Positions 20,205 to 29,136 of a DNA stretch of 64,000 nucleotides are shown here, piece after piece. Within the stretch, counting starts at the first letter, position 1. The number at the start of each line of letters is the position of its first letter. Source of the stretch: Mucilaginibacter ginsenosidivorax (GTDB taxonomy: Bacteria > Bacteroidota > Bacteroidia > Sphingobacteriales > Sphingobacteriaceae); contig NZ_CP042437.1 of the NCBI RefSeq assembly GCF_007971525.1, positions 1,922,001-1,986,000 of the forward strand. The letters are read 5' to 3'. The translations under genes were made by a program, and so were the position numbers. The notes beneath the pieces are model-generated. The model ran no database searches, was not told the DNA's origin, and worked only from the letters and a program-made list of their open reading frames with translations.

Positions 20205-20594
20205 TTATCCGGCATGCCCGCTCAACATGCTGGCCATGATAATCAGCAACACAAGTATAGTGATGCCCAGGTATAAATAATCTTTTTCCATCACAAAACC
20301 AATGGCCGAAAACACCACCCGGATAATGGGCGTAGCTATTAATAATATAATACCAGCCTGGATAATGGCACGGCCCCGGCCTGTAAAAATACCATGTAAA
20401 ATACCACCCACGCTACCCACAAAATCGGGTACGCCTTTAAAGGTGCTATAATCTACATGGGTCTGTCCGTGCCGGTACAGGTACACTACGCCACCAATAA
20501 ATACCACGCTCATTGATATAAAGACCCCTGCCCGCAATATCCAGCCTATGATGGCTTGCATGTCGGTGTCACGGAATTTCTTTGAATCGTTCAT
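20205..20594 (-). CDS. DUF1634 membrane protein
   Basis: A small protein of about 129 residues with three hydrophobic segments (IIGWILRAGVFISMSVVFIGGVVYLY; AIIQAGIILLIATPIIRVVFSAIGFVM; YLGITILVLLIIMASML). This is the DUF1634 pattern, and the family is usually encoded beside a TauE/SafE permease, as here. The frame also opens at 20606, but those extra codons (MSKA) come from the family A repeat. The start at 20594 is preferred, and even this ATG lies in a repeat-like caATGAAC unit. Function is probably tied to the permease. Confidence 0.85.
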   Translation of the reverse strand: MNDSKKFRDTDMQAIIGWILRAGVFISMSVVFIGGVVYLYRHGQTHVDYSTFKGVPDFVGSVGGILHGIFTGRGRAIIQAGIILLIATPIIRVVFSAIGFVMEKDYLYLGITILVLLIIMASMLSGHAG

Positions 20595-20730
20595 TGCCTT
20601 GCTCATTAGTTCACTCGTTCATTAGTTCATTGGTGTCGCTTTAATAGTTAAGCTTGTTTACTATTTACAGTTGCAAAGGAATTGCCAGCGCAAAAGACCA
20701 ATGAACTAATGAACAAGTGAACCAATGAAC
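20595..20730. repeat. Family A intergenic inverted repeat, copy 2
   Basis: Left arm about 20602-20635 and right arm about 20697-20730, both made of gaactaat-type units. The loop carries gtcgcttt and gccagcgcaaaagac blocks that are shared, in reverse order, with copy 3. It sits exactly between the TauE/SafE stop codon, whose first base it supplies on the minus strand, and the DUF1634 start. Confidence 0.8.
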
Positions 20731-21566
20731 TATATCTTCCCCGCAAATCCGTTATATATCATTTGTGACGCTAAAAAGGTTACTACTACGGCAAAAACCC
20801 AGCGCAGCCAGCCCGATGAGCTGGTATGTACCAGTATCTTGGAGCCACTTAGTGCACCTAATAAAACACCTATTGCCACAGGCATTGATAGTCCGGGGTC
20901 AATATATCCGCGTTGCAGGTAAACTACTGCGCTTGCGGCTGCGGTAACACCTATCATAAAATTACTTGTTGTGGTTGATACTTTAAAGGGGATACGCATA
21001 ATGGTATCCATAGCCAGCACCTTCAAAGCGCCCGATCCTATGCCTAACAAACCCGAAATAGTGCCTGCAAACATCATCATAAAAAAACCGCCGCCTACGT
21101 TTTTTACTTTATAAGCAACCGAACCATTAGCGGTTGGATAAGTGCTGTTCAGCTTCAGTTTTTCGGCCAGTACACTGGGTTCCTGGTTTACAGATTCTAC
21201 CTTTTTCTTTAACGACATGATGGCCGAAAGTATAAGGATAACCCCGAATAAGATTGCAATAAAATGGGTAGGGATATAAACTGCTATCAGCGCGCCTACC
21301 ATGGCACCGGCAGTAGTGGCTATCTCCAGAAACATACCCAGCCTGATGTTGGTAATACCCTCTTTAACATAAGCCGCCGCCGAGCCCGACGATGTTGCAA
21401 TTACAGATACAAGCGATGCGCCAATGGCGTAATGGATATCTACTTTCAGCAGCAAGGTAAGCAAGGGGATAATAACCACTCCCCCACCCAGCCCGGTTAA
21501 TGAACCCAGCAATCCCGCAAAATACGAGCCGATAAGTATAATAAGCGTTAGTACAATTACCGACAT
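20730..21566 (-). CDS. TauE/SafE (TSUP) family permease
   Basis: A 278-residue membrane protein with about eight segments and the two family repeats, each starting with a GLGGGxxxxP-like motif (GLLGSLTGLGGGVVIIPLLTLLL; GTISGLLGIGSGALKVLAM). Family members move sulfite, sulfonates or related anions across the inner membrane; the exact substrate is not evident. The DUF1634 gene follows on the same strand, the standard arrangement. Its TAG stop is completed by the family A repeat. Confidence 0.9.
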   Translation of the reverse strand: MSVIVLTLIILIGSYFAGLLGSLTGLGGGVVIIPLLTLLLKVDIHYAIGASLVSVIATSSGSAAAYVKEGITNIRLGMFLEIATTAGAMVGALIAVYIPTHFIAILFGVILILSAIMSLKKKVESVNQEPSVLAEKLKLNSTYPTANGSVAYKVKNVGGGFFMMMFAGTISGLLGIGSGALKVLAMDTIMRIPFKVSTTTSNFMIGVTAAASAVVYLQRGYIDPGLSMPVAIGVLLGALSGSKILVHTSSSGWLRWVFAVVVTFLASQMIYNGFAGKI

Positions 21567-21588
21567 AATTTGCAGTAGTATTGAACTG

Positions 21589-21596
21589 CGAAAGTA
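21589..21596 (-). promoter_or_regulatory. -7-like box (TACTTTCG) of the TauE/SafE gene
   Basis: On the minus strand TACTTTCG lies 22 bases before the ATG. It matches TAnnTTTG with one change. No -33 element is clear. Confidence 0.35.
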
Positions 21597-21630
21597 ACAA
21601 TAACTTTTTTTAGATAAGATGCTTCTTTTT

Positions 21631-21845
21631 GGTTCATTGGTTCACTTGTTCATTAGTTCATTGGTCTTTTGCGCTGGAATTTCCTGGCAAGTGGCCTGAA
21701 TTGGTTCACTGGTTCATTAGTTCATTGGTTGTTTGCGTCGGCAACTCCTTTGCAATTGAACTGAATAACCCAACCTGAAAATTGAAGCGACACCAATGAA
21801 CTAATGAACAAGTGAACCAATGAACAAACCAAAACCAATGAACTA
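21631..21845. repeat. Family A intergenic repeat, copy 3 (compound)
   Basis: Three arm groups are seen: 21631-21666, 21702-21730 and 21791-21845. The first loop (cttttgcgctggaattt) and the second (ggcaactcctttgcaatt ... agcgacaccaat) each resemble the reverse complement of the copy 2 loop. The structure looks like two elements fused. It lies between the divergent TauE/SafE and M16 genes. Confidence 0.8.
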
Positions 21846-21926
21846 TATTGAATTTTAATATATAACAGGGATAATACAATAGTGATTAATTTGTTTTGTT
21901 ATTTTAAGCCCTTTAATATTAAATAC

Positions 21927-23300
21927 ATGAACAAGAAAGCTTGCCTGCTTACCATTCTATCTGCATTACTACCCGCCCTGATTTTTGCCCAATTGAAACT
22001 ACCGGCCAATATGTTTTTAAAAAAGCTGCCCAATGGCCTGGATGTATTGGTTGTTGAAGATAATAGCGTACCCCTGGCTACCATTATGATAACTACCAAA
22101 AATGGTTCATATACCGAAACACCCAAATTTAACGGGCTAAGCCATTTATATGAGCACATGTTTTTTAAAGCCAATAAAGACTATAAAAACCAGGAAGATT
22201 TTTTAGACCGTGTAAGCGAACTGGGTATGCAGTTTAACGGATCGACCACTTACGAAAACGTGAACTATTATTTCACCCTGCCCAAGTTTAACCTAAACCA
22301 GGGCCTTGGTTTTATGAATTCGGCCATCCGTTACCCCTCTTTTAACGCCGAAGAGATGGCAAGGGAAAATATTGTGGTCGACGGCGAGTTTCAACGCCAG
22401 GAATCGAGCCCAACATATGCTTTGAGCGATGCGATGGACCATCACATGTGGGGCGATTTGTACAGCCGAAAAAATGCCATAGGTAACCACGATGTCATCC
22501 GCACGGCTACGCCCGATTTGATGGATTCCATCAAAAACAAATACTATTATCCAAACAATTCCCTGTTAACAGTTGCCGGCGATGTGGAACACGAAGATGT
22601 TTTTAAAAAGGTGGAGGCCATTTATGGCAGCTGGAAACCATCAAAGTTTGACCCATTTAAAAAATGGCCTATACCCGAATTTAAGCCGCTTGCAAAACCT
22701 GATTATTTTATAGCAGAGTCGGCGCTGAGCAACGTGCCTTTGATTATGATTGACTGGCAAGGGCCCGATACCCGTAACGATGTACAATCAACCTACGCCG
22801 CGGATGTGTTCAGTTACATTTTAAATCAAAACTCATCAACCCTTAAAAAGGCGCTGGTACAATCGGGGCTGGCGCTTGATGTAAGTATAAGCTATTTAAC
22901 GCTAAGCCACGTTGGGCCTATTACTTTATTTATAGTACCCAATCCTAATAAAATTAAGGAATGTATGGCCGAAGTAAAACGGCAGCTGGAATTAATGGAT
23001 AAGGACGACTATGTTACTGACGAGCAAATTACCACATCTAAACAAAAGCTGGGCATTTTAAAAATACAGGAAGAGGAGGTTGCGTCGGATTTTGTGCAGG
23101 TACTATCATTCTGGTGGTCATCAGCATCGTTAGATTATTATACTACTTACAACACCCGGTTAAACCAGGTAACCCGTGCCGATTTGCAAAACTATGTGCG
23201 GAAGTACATTAAAAATAGACCTTACTGTGCCGGCATGCTCATTAACCCCGAACTGGCCAGCCAGGTAAATCCTAAAACTTTTTTCAACGCATCAAACTAA
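21927..23300 (+). CDS. M16 peptidase, active subunit (pair 1)
   Basis: A 457-residue exported zinc peptidase of the pitrilysin/insulinase family. The frame opens at 21882, but the ATG at 21927 gives a proper signal peptide (MNKKACLLTILSALLPALIF). The inverted zinc motif HLYEH lies at residues 73-77, with Glu76 as base, and VVDGEFQ supplies the distal Glu ligand. It should act with the next gene's product as a two-subunit clamp, as in processing peptidases. Its close relative lies at 27741, so this is one half of a duplicated pair. Confidence 0.9.
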   Translation: MNKKACLLTILSALLPALIFAQLKLPANMFLKKLPNGLDVLVVEDNSVPLATIMITTKNGSYTETPKFNGLSHLYEHMFFKANKDYKNQEDFLDRVSELGMQFNGSTTYENVNYYFTLPKFNLNQGLGFMNSAIRYPSFNAEEMARENIVVDGEFQRQESSPTYALSDAMDHHMWGDLYSRKNAIGNHDVIRTATPDLMDSIKNKYYYPNNSLLTVAGDVEHEDVFKKVEAIYGSWKPSKFDPFKKWPIPEFKPLAKPDYFIAESALSNVPLIMIDWQGPDTRNDVQSTYAADVFSYILNQNSSTLKKALVQSGLALDVSISYLTLSHVGPITLFIVPNPNKIKECMAEVKRQLELMDKDDYVTDEQITTSKQKLGILKIQEEEVASDFVQVLSFWWSSASLDYYTTYNTRLNQVTRADLQNYVRKYIKNRPYCAGMLINPELASQVNPKTFFNASN

Positions 23301-23400
23301 ATGAAGTCACGGGTATTGAGTTTTGAGTACTGAGTTTTCTTAACGCTTTTGATTCATCTTACCGACTACAGAGTCTTAACTTCCAAACTATTTATCACTA

Positions 23401-24702
23401 ATGAAAAAGATACTAACTGCCATACTGTTTATCTGCGGAAGCCTGTCTGTTATGGCCCAATCAGAAACAACATCGTTTGATGTAGATGGGATAAAGGTAA
23501 TTTTTAAACCTACGCTAAAAGACATTATCAATGTGCGCATGTTTTACCGCGGTGGCGTAACCAACTATCCGGCCAGCCAGGCGGGTATTGAAAAATTCGC
23601 GCTGGAAGCTACCACCGAATGCGGCACCAAAAAATATTCGGGCAACGTATATCGCGACAGGGCCGATGTTTATGGAGTTGACGTAGCCTCGGAGGGCGAA
23701 TATGATTATGGTAACATCCAGATGCAATGCATCACCAAATATTTTAACGAAGGCTGGGATTTATTTACCGAATCGGTAGTAAACCCGGTTTTTGACGCGG
23801 GCGAGGTGGAATTATTACGAAGCAAAATAGTAGCTAAAATGCGCGAAGATCAATCAAACCCCGATAAGCGTGCAGAGCAGTTGGTGTTGCAAAGCGCCTT
23901 TGAAGGCACACCTTACGCTACCGATCCTGATGGCACCGAAGAGATACTGAGCAAATTAACCGCTGCCGATCTTAAAAATTATTACAGCTCCATCTTCAAT
24001 AAAAACAGGATGTTTATTGTAGTGGCCGGCAAAATCAGCAAAGAGGCACTTATTGCCAAAATAAAGGCGTCATTTGCCGGCCTGCCATCGGCACCATATA
24101 CGCCGGTTGCCCTAAAAGAACCGGCATGGAATGATTACAAAGTGGTTAAAGAAGACCGTAACCTGCAAACCAATTACATAGATGCCATCATGAACGGGCC
24201 AGCATTTAACAGCCCCGATTATGTGGCCTACCGTGTAGGCATTTCGGCACTCGGAGGGTCATTATTCAGCGAATTGCGCACCAAACTCAATCTGTCATAT
24301 GATCCGGGTACCTATTCGGTAATGCAGCATATGCCCTATGCGCTAATGTACGTAAGTACAACCAGCCCAAAGGAGGCCGTAACAGCCATGAACCAGCAAT
24401 TGAACAAAGTACTAAGCTACGGGCTGAGTCCCGAAGGCCTTAAGCGCATAAAAAGCAGTTTTATAACATCAAACTATATCAAACAACAAAGCACTGCCTC
24501 CATAACCGGCAGCCTGGGCATTGCCGAAATTTTGGGCGGCTGGCAACTTGCCGAAGACCTGCCCAAAGCCATCGAAAACGTAACCGTTGCCCAGATAAAT
24601 GACGCCATGCAAAAATATATAGTCGGCCTGCGCTGGAGCTACTTAGGCGACCTGAAAAAAGCCGAAGAAGCTGATGCAGCGTTTAAGATGTTAATTCATT
24701 AG
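23401..24702 (+). CDS. M16 family inactive subunit (pair 1)
   Basis: A 433-residue exported protein (MKKILTAILFICGSLSVMAQ) of the M16 fold. The position of the HxxEH motif holds GIEKFALEATTECG, so the zinc site is lost. The C-terminal M16 domain has the expected FSELRTKLNLSYDPGTYS segment, the R/Y element that completes the partner's active site in heterodimeric M16 enzymes. It lies 100 bp after the active subunit. Its stop codon, and the preceding Ile-His, fall within a family A repeat (ATTCATTAG). Confidence 0.88.
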   Translation: MKKILTAILFICGSLSVMAQSETTSFDVDGIKVIFKPTLKDIINVRMFYRGGVTNYPASQAGIEKFALEATTECGTKKYSGNVYRDRADVYGVDVASEGEYDYGNIQMQCITKYFNEGWDLFTESVVNPVFDAGEVELLRSKIVAKMREDQSNPDKRAEQLVLQSAFEGTPYATDPDGTEEILSKLTAADLKNYYSSIFNKNRMFIVVAGKISKEALIAKIKASFAGLPSAPYTPVALKEPAWNDYKVVKEDRNLQTNYIDAIMNGPAFNSPDYVAYRVGISALGGSLFSELRTKLNLSYDPGTYSVMQHMPYALMYVSTTSPKEAVTAMNQQLNKVLSYGLSPEGLKRIKSSFITSNYIKQQSTASITGSLGIAEILGGWQLAEDLPKAIENVTVAQINDAMQKYIVGLRWSYLGDLKKAEEADAAFKMLIH

Positions 24703-24902
24703 TTCACTGGCTCATTAGTTCATTGGTCTTGGCAGTGGGCAATGAGCCATCGGCTTTAGCAGGGTTGATAATCATTGAGTTTAATAGGTTAATGTCATAT
24801 AAATGTATAAACTATCAAACTATAGCACCAATGAACTAATGAGCCAGTGAACTAATGAACAAATTCCACCAATGAACCAATGAACTAATGAACCAATGAA
24901 CT
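24694..24902. repeat. Family A intergenic inverted repeat, copy 4
   Basis: Left arm 24694-24727, right arm 24826-24902. The first 34 bases of the right arm mirror the left arm almost perfectly, including a private variant (ctggctcat on the left, atgagccag on the right). The right arm is extended by more gaaccaat/gaactaat units that run into the -7 box of ubiD. The left end holds the stop codon of the M16 gene. Confidence 0.85.
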
Positions 24903-24909
24903 AATTTCG
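24902..24909 (+). promoter_or_regulatory. -7-like box (TAATTTCG) of ubiD gene
   Basis: TAATTTCG lies 4 bases before the ATG at 24914, matching TAnnTTTG with one change. Its first base is the end of the family A repeat unit gaactaat, so the repeat forms part of the promoter. Confidence 0.4.
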
Positions 24910-24913
24910 CCCC

Positions 24914-26761
24914 ATGGGTTATAAGAGTTTACAGGCTTGTATTGCCGACCTGGAGAAACATGGTCATTTGGTGCGGATTAAGGAGGAGGTTGATCCTCAT
25001 TTACAAATGGCGGCCATACACCTGCGGGTGTTTGAAAACCAGGGACCGGCTATCCTTTTCGAAAATGTAAAAGGGAGTAAGTTTCCGGCAGTATCTAATC
25101 TATTTGGTACGCTGGAGCGATCTAAATTTATCTTCCGGGATACGCTGGAGAAGATCAAAACGCTCGTCGAACTAAAAAACGATCCGGTTAAGGCGGTTAA
25201 AAATCCCTTTAAATACGCTAATGTGGCGCTTACAGCCCTATCGGCATTGCCCATGAAAGGTAGTGGCAGCAGTGCCCCGGTAAACTTTGGTAAATGCACT
25301 ATCAGCGATATCCCACAGATAGTAAACTGGCCTATGGATGGCGGCCCTTTTGTAACCATGCCACAGGTATATACCGAAGATGCCGATAAACCAGGCATCA
25401 TGAATGCCAATCTGGGCATGTACCGTATACAGCTTGCCGGTAACGATTATATTTTGAATAAAGAAATAGGTTTGCATTACCAGCTGCACCGTGGCATTGG
25501 TGTTCACCAAACCAAAGCCAATGCAAAAGGCCAGCCTTTAAAGGTGAGCATTTTTGTGGGTGGCCCGCCAAGTCACCCCGTAGCCGCAGTCATGCCGCTG
25601 CCCGAGGGTTTATCCGAAATGACATTTGCAGGAGCTTTGGGCAACCGCCGTTTCCGGTATTTTTATGATGATGAGGGTTTCTGTATTTCTTCGGATGCCG
25701 ACTTTGTAATTACAGGCACCGTGATGCCCATGGAAAATAAACCCGAAGGCCCATTTGGCGATCACCTCGGTTATTACAGCCTGGCTCACGATTTCCCGTT
25801 ATTAAAAGTGCATAATGTATACCACCGTAAGGCTGCCATCTGGTCGTTCACGGTTGTAGGCCGCCCACCACAGGAGGATACCAGTTTTGGGGCATTGATC
25901 CACGAGATTAGCGGAGCAGCACTGCCGAAAGAAATTCCGGGTCTGCATGCCGTTAACGCGGTTGACGCGGCAGGTGTTCACCCATTATTGTTTGCAACCG
26001 GCAGCGAGCGTTATACACCTTATATCAAAGAACGTAAGCCGCAGGAGATATTGACCATTGCCAACCATATTTTAGGTAAAAGCCAGTTAAGCCTGGCAAA
26101 ATACCTGCTGATAGCTGCGCAGGAAGATGACCCAAACCTGGATGTAAACAATATAGAAGGATTCCTGCTCCATATACTGCAACGCGTTGATTTTACCCGC
26201 GACCTGCATTTTTACACCCGCACCACCATTGATACTCTTGATTACAGCGGCGACGGACTGAATACAGGTAGTAAAGTGGCTATCACCGTGGCTGGCGACA
26301 TTAAGCGTGAGCTTTGGACAGCATTACCATCATGGTTTGATTTGCCGAGGCCGATAACCAATATCAAAATGGCCATGCCCGGCGTATTGATGGTTGAAGT
26401 GCCCAAACATATAAATCATAAAGATATCGATAATGTTATTAGCATTATTGAGTATCGTTTAAAGGAAGAGGAAGATGAACTGGGCGGCCTGGCCCTCATG
26501 ATATTATGCGATGATGCAAGCTTTGCCGCGGCAAACATCAATAACTTTGTATGGGTAACTTTTACACGCAGCAACCCATCGCATGATATTTACGGCATAG
26601 GCAGCTTTACCGAACACAAACATTGGGGCTGCACGGGGCCGCTCATTATTGATGCACGCATAAAACCCCACCACGCACCGGTATTGGAGCGCGACCCGGA
26701 AGTTGAAAAGCTGGTTGATAAAATGGGCGAAAGGGGCGGCGCATTGTATGGACTGATCTGA
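24914..26761 (+). CDS. UbiD family decarboxylase
   Basis: A 615-residue cytosolic enzyme of the UbiD family, which uses prenylated FMN to decarboxylate aromatic or unsaturated acids. Recognisable parts are the prFMN-binding MNANLGMYRIQL region, the EGPFGDHLGYYS loop with its catalytic-type Glu, and GRPPQEDTSF. The closest use in this phylum is often annotated as menaquinone biosynthesis decarboxylase, but no quinone genes adjoin it, so the substrate is open. No UbiX-type prenyltransferase is in the window. It lies between the two M16 pairs. Confidence 0.9.
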   Translation: MGYKSLQACIADLEKHGHLVRIKEEVDPHLQMAAIHLRVFENQGPAILFENVKGSKFPAVSNLFGTLERSKFIFRDTLEKIKTLVELKNDPVKAVKNPFKYANVALTALSALPMKGSGSSAPVNFGKCTISDIPQIVNWPMDGGPFVTMPQVYTEDADKPGIMNANLGMYRIQLAGNDYILNKEIGLHYQLHRGIGVHQTKANAKGQPLKVSIFVGGPPSHPVAAVMPLPEGLSEMTFAGALGNRRFRYFYDDEGFCISSDADFVITGTVMPMENKPEGPFGDHLGYYSLAHDFPLLKVHNVYHRKAAIWSFTVVGRPPQEDTSFGALIHEISGAALPKEIPGLHAVNAVDAAGVHPLLFATGSERYTPYIKERKPQEILTIANHILGKSQLSLAKYLLIAAQEDDPNLDVNNIEGFLLHILQRVDFTRDLHFYTRTTIDTLDYSGDGLNTGSKVAITVAGDIKRELWTALPSWFDLPRPITNIKMAMPGVLMVEVPKHINHKDIDNVISIIEYRLKEEEDELGGLALMILCDDASFAAANINNFVWVTFTRSNPSHDIYGIGSFTEHKHWGCTGPLIIDARIKPHHAPVLERDPEVEKLVDKMGERGGALYGLI

Positions 26762-26908
26762 GGCCGGGATCGGTTGCCAGTTGCGAGGTTCGGGGTTCGG
26801 GAGCATGGTTAATGCATTCAAAAGCATTCCGCATCAACATCCCGGTACAATACCCCCCGTCCCCCATACAAAAATCCTGTAAATCCTGCCAAATCCCTTA
26901 ATCGTGTT

Positions 26909-26916
26909 TATCTTTG
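26909..26916 (+). promoter_or_regulatory. -7 box (TATCTTTG) of lipoprotein gene
   Basis: TATCTTTG is a full TAnnTTTG match 6 bases before the ATG at 26923. This supports the ATG over the upstream TTG in the same frame and implies an almost leaderless mRNA. The DNA upstream holds atcctgtaaatcctgcc, a text-like repeat also seen near 41850. Confidence 0.5.
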
Positions 26917-26922
26917 ACCGCT

Positions 26923-27621
26923 ATGAAAAATATATCTATATACATTTTATCTGTTGCCCTGCTGGCATCCGCCTGTATAAAAAAAGACGTTGCTTATTAC
27001 AGTATATCCAAGGTAACCAAATCAGATACGGCCAGTAAAGTCATCGTTAATATCAAAGCCCGCCTGACTAAGGACCAACTACTTGGCATCGCCGGAAAAA
27101 TAAAATCGGACAGTGCTGCTTTGCCCAACCTGCAACTGTGTTATATGTTACCCGGTCATAACGATAAAAATACCGGATCGAATAATTTTTACGCTATTGC
27201 CAAATATCCCAGCGCCCAAACGGCAACTATGCAGGATACTTTAAAAGATTCGGAAGGCAATGTTGTAAGGCTAAAAATAACCGGCGTATCTGCCCAAATG
27301 GCCCAAAAACTGGTTAATTTTCATCCAAAGGAATTAAAAGACCAAAACTTTTTCGGGCATTTTATTGATGATAACAACCATACTGTCATCATTCCCTTCA
27401 GGGATTTAACCGACCCGAAGAAGGAATATTACATATTGGAATTGGATACAACCGGCAAAGTGGTATCTGCAACAATCCCAACTGTGGTTACTAAGGATGG
27501 TATCGAAAAATGGTTTGTTACCGACCGCGGCGATTATATCACCATAAAAGATAGCATACTTACCCAATATTCCATCGATGATTTGGGCATGCCTTACAAT
27601 AGTATTAAATCGGGCCTGTAA
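26923..27621 (+). CDS. Lipoprotein of unknown function (232 aa)
   Basis: The signal MKNISIYILSVALLASAC is a lipobox with the lipidated Cys at residue 18, so the protein is envelope-anchored. The mature part has mixed alpha/beta character with LPGHNDKNTGSNNFYAIAKYP and NFFGHFIDDNNHTVIIPF segments; no family is recognised. An upstream TTG opens the same frame at 26914, but the ATG gives the signal peptide directly. It lies between ubiD and the second M16 pair and ends in a good terminator. Confidence 0.72.
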   Translation: MKNISIYILSVALLASACIKKDVAYYSISKVTKSDTASKVIVNIKARLTKDQLLGIAGKIKSDSAALPNLQLCYMLPGHNDKNTGSNNFYAIAKYPSAQTATMQDTLKDSEGNVVRLKITGVSAQMAQKLVNFHPKELKDQNFFGHFIDDNNHTVIIPFRDLTDPKKEYYILELDTTGKVVSATIPTVVTKDGIEKWFVTDRGDYITIKDSILTQYSIDDLGMPYNSIKSGL

Positions 27622-27641
27622 TAATATACGTGATCGCTTTC

Positions 27642-27673
27642 CCCTTTTTAACTAAAAACTAAGTTAAAAAGGG
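27642..27673. terminator. Terminator hairpin after lipoprotein gene
   Basis: ccctttttaact at 27642-27653 pairs perfectly with 27662-27673 over 12 bp, followed by ataaattttt. It separates the lipoprotein gene from M16 pair 2. Confidence 0.65.
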
Positions 27674-27740
27674 ATAAATTTTTCCTTTTCATAATTTATA
27701 CCAATATATTTATAGTGTTTAAAACATTATCAATATATCT

Positions 27741-29120
27741 ATGACCCGAAATCTTATTAAAACCTTAACACTGAGTGTTATCGGGGTTTTTAGCTTTTGC
27801 TTTGCAATCGCCCAGCCTCGCCTGCCAGAAGGCTATTTCTGGAAAAAACTTCCGAACGGACTGGAAGTTGTTGTTATTGAAAACAGCAAAGTGCCTTTGG
27901 CTACCATCGAAATTGCCGTAAAGAACGGTGCTTATACCGAAGGCCCGGAGTTTAGCGGCCTGTCTCATATGTTCGAGCATATGTTTTTTAAAGCCAACAA
28001 AGATTACCCAGACCAGGCTTCATTCCTGAAACGTACGCAAGAACTTGGCGCAATATGGAACGGCACAACCGATGTTGAACGGGTAAATTACTTTTTTACT
28101 TTTGACAGGGATAGCCTTAGTGCGGGTTTAAAATTCATGAACGCAGCCATTCGTTTTCCTATTTACCGCGAAGAGGACATGAAAAAAGAGCGCCCCGTTG
28201 TTGATGGGGAGTTTCAGCGTGCCGAAAGCGATCCGGGTTTCCAGTTATGGTACGGCATCCAGCAAAAACTATGGGGCGACCTTATCACCCGTAAAAACCC
28301 AATCGGGATTCACGAAGTGATTAATACCGCTACGCCCGAAAAAATGATGGTTATCAAAAACAAATATTATTTCCCTAACAACAGTCTGCTTACCATTTGC
28401 GGCGACGTAAAACATGACGCAGCTTTTGCCATGGCCGAAAAAATATTTGGCGATTGGGAAAGCAGTGGTTTCAACCCGCACGAAAAATACCCTATACCGG
28501 CATTTAAGCCATTAACCAAAAAGGAATATTTTATTAAAGAAACTACCATAGCGCAAACACCATCGATGCAGATTTCATGGCAGGGCCCATCATACCTTAC
28601 CGATTCGGCCTCTACTGTAGCTGCAGATTTGTTTGGCACCATTGTAGGTTTAAATTCATCAAAACTACAGCAGGCTTTGGTTGATAAAGGTTTGGCAAGC
28701 AGCGTATATGTAAACTATACAACAAGTAAATATGTTGGCCCTATTGATATGGGTATTGAACCGAACCCAACCAAGCTTAAAGAATGCTATGACGAAGTGA
28801 TAAACCAGATAAGCCTGTGGGCAAAGGACGATTACTATACCGATGAGCAGCTGAAAGATGCGAAGGCCATATTAATGCGCAATAGCATTCACCGTAAAGA
28901 AAAACCATCAACCCTGGCCAGCCAGCTAAGCTACCAATGGTGCAGCACATCGCTTAATTTTGCTACCGACCTGGATAGTAATTATCAGAAAGTAACCCGT
29001 GCCGATATTAAGAAATTTGTGGATACCTACATTATAGGTAAACCATACGCGGCCGGCTTAATTATTTCGCCCGATTTGAGTAAACAACTGAATGCAGCTT
29101 CATTTTTTGTAGCTAAGTAA
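27741..29120 (+). CDS. M16 peptidase, active subunit (pair 2)
   Basis: A 459-residue exported zinc peptidase closely similar to the product at 21927: shared segments include VPLATI, HMFFKANKDY, VVDGEFQR, the ATP-E/D-xM turn and KNKYYFPNNSLLT. The zinc motif is HMFEH at residues 76-80, with the distal Glu in VVDGEFQR. Signal peptide MTRNLIKTLTLSVIGVFSFCFAIAQ. It is the active partner of the gene 16 bp downstream. The two pairs most likely arose by duplication of the operon. Confidence 0.9.
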   Translation: MTRNLIKTLTLSVIGVFSFCFAIAQPRLPEGYFWKKLPNGLEVVVIENSKVPLATIEIAVKNGAYTEGPEFSGLSHMFEHMFFKANKDYPDQASFLKRTQELGAIWNGTTDVERVNYFFTFDRDSLSAGLKFMNAAIRFPIYREEDMKKERPVVDGEFQRAESDPGFQLWYGIQQKLWGDLITRKNPIGIHEVINTATPEKMMVIKNKYYFPNNSLLTICGDVKHDAAFAMAEKIFGDWESSGFNPHEKYPIPAFKPLTKKEYFIKETTIAQTPSMQISWQGPSYLTDSASTVAADLFGTIVGLNSSKLQQALVDKGLASSVYVNYTTSKYVGPIDMGIEPNPTKLKECYDEVINQISLWAKDDYYTDEQLKDAKAILMRNSIHRKEKPSTLASQLSYQWCSTSLNFATDLDSNYQKVTRADIKKFVDTYIIGKPYAAGLIISPDLSKQLNAASFFVAK

Positions 29121-29136
29121 TTTAAAAGATCTTATC

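Noticed and set aside
21364-21600. 78-codon minus-strand frame overlapping the TauE/SafE gene start
   Set aside because: It is out of frame with a gene that has clear family motifs and has no features of its own.
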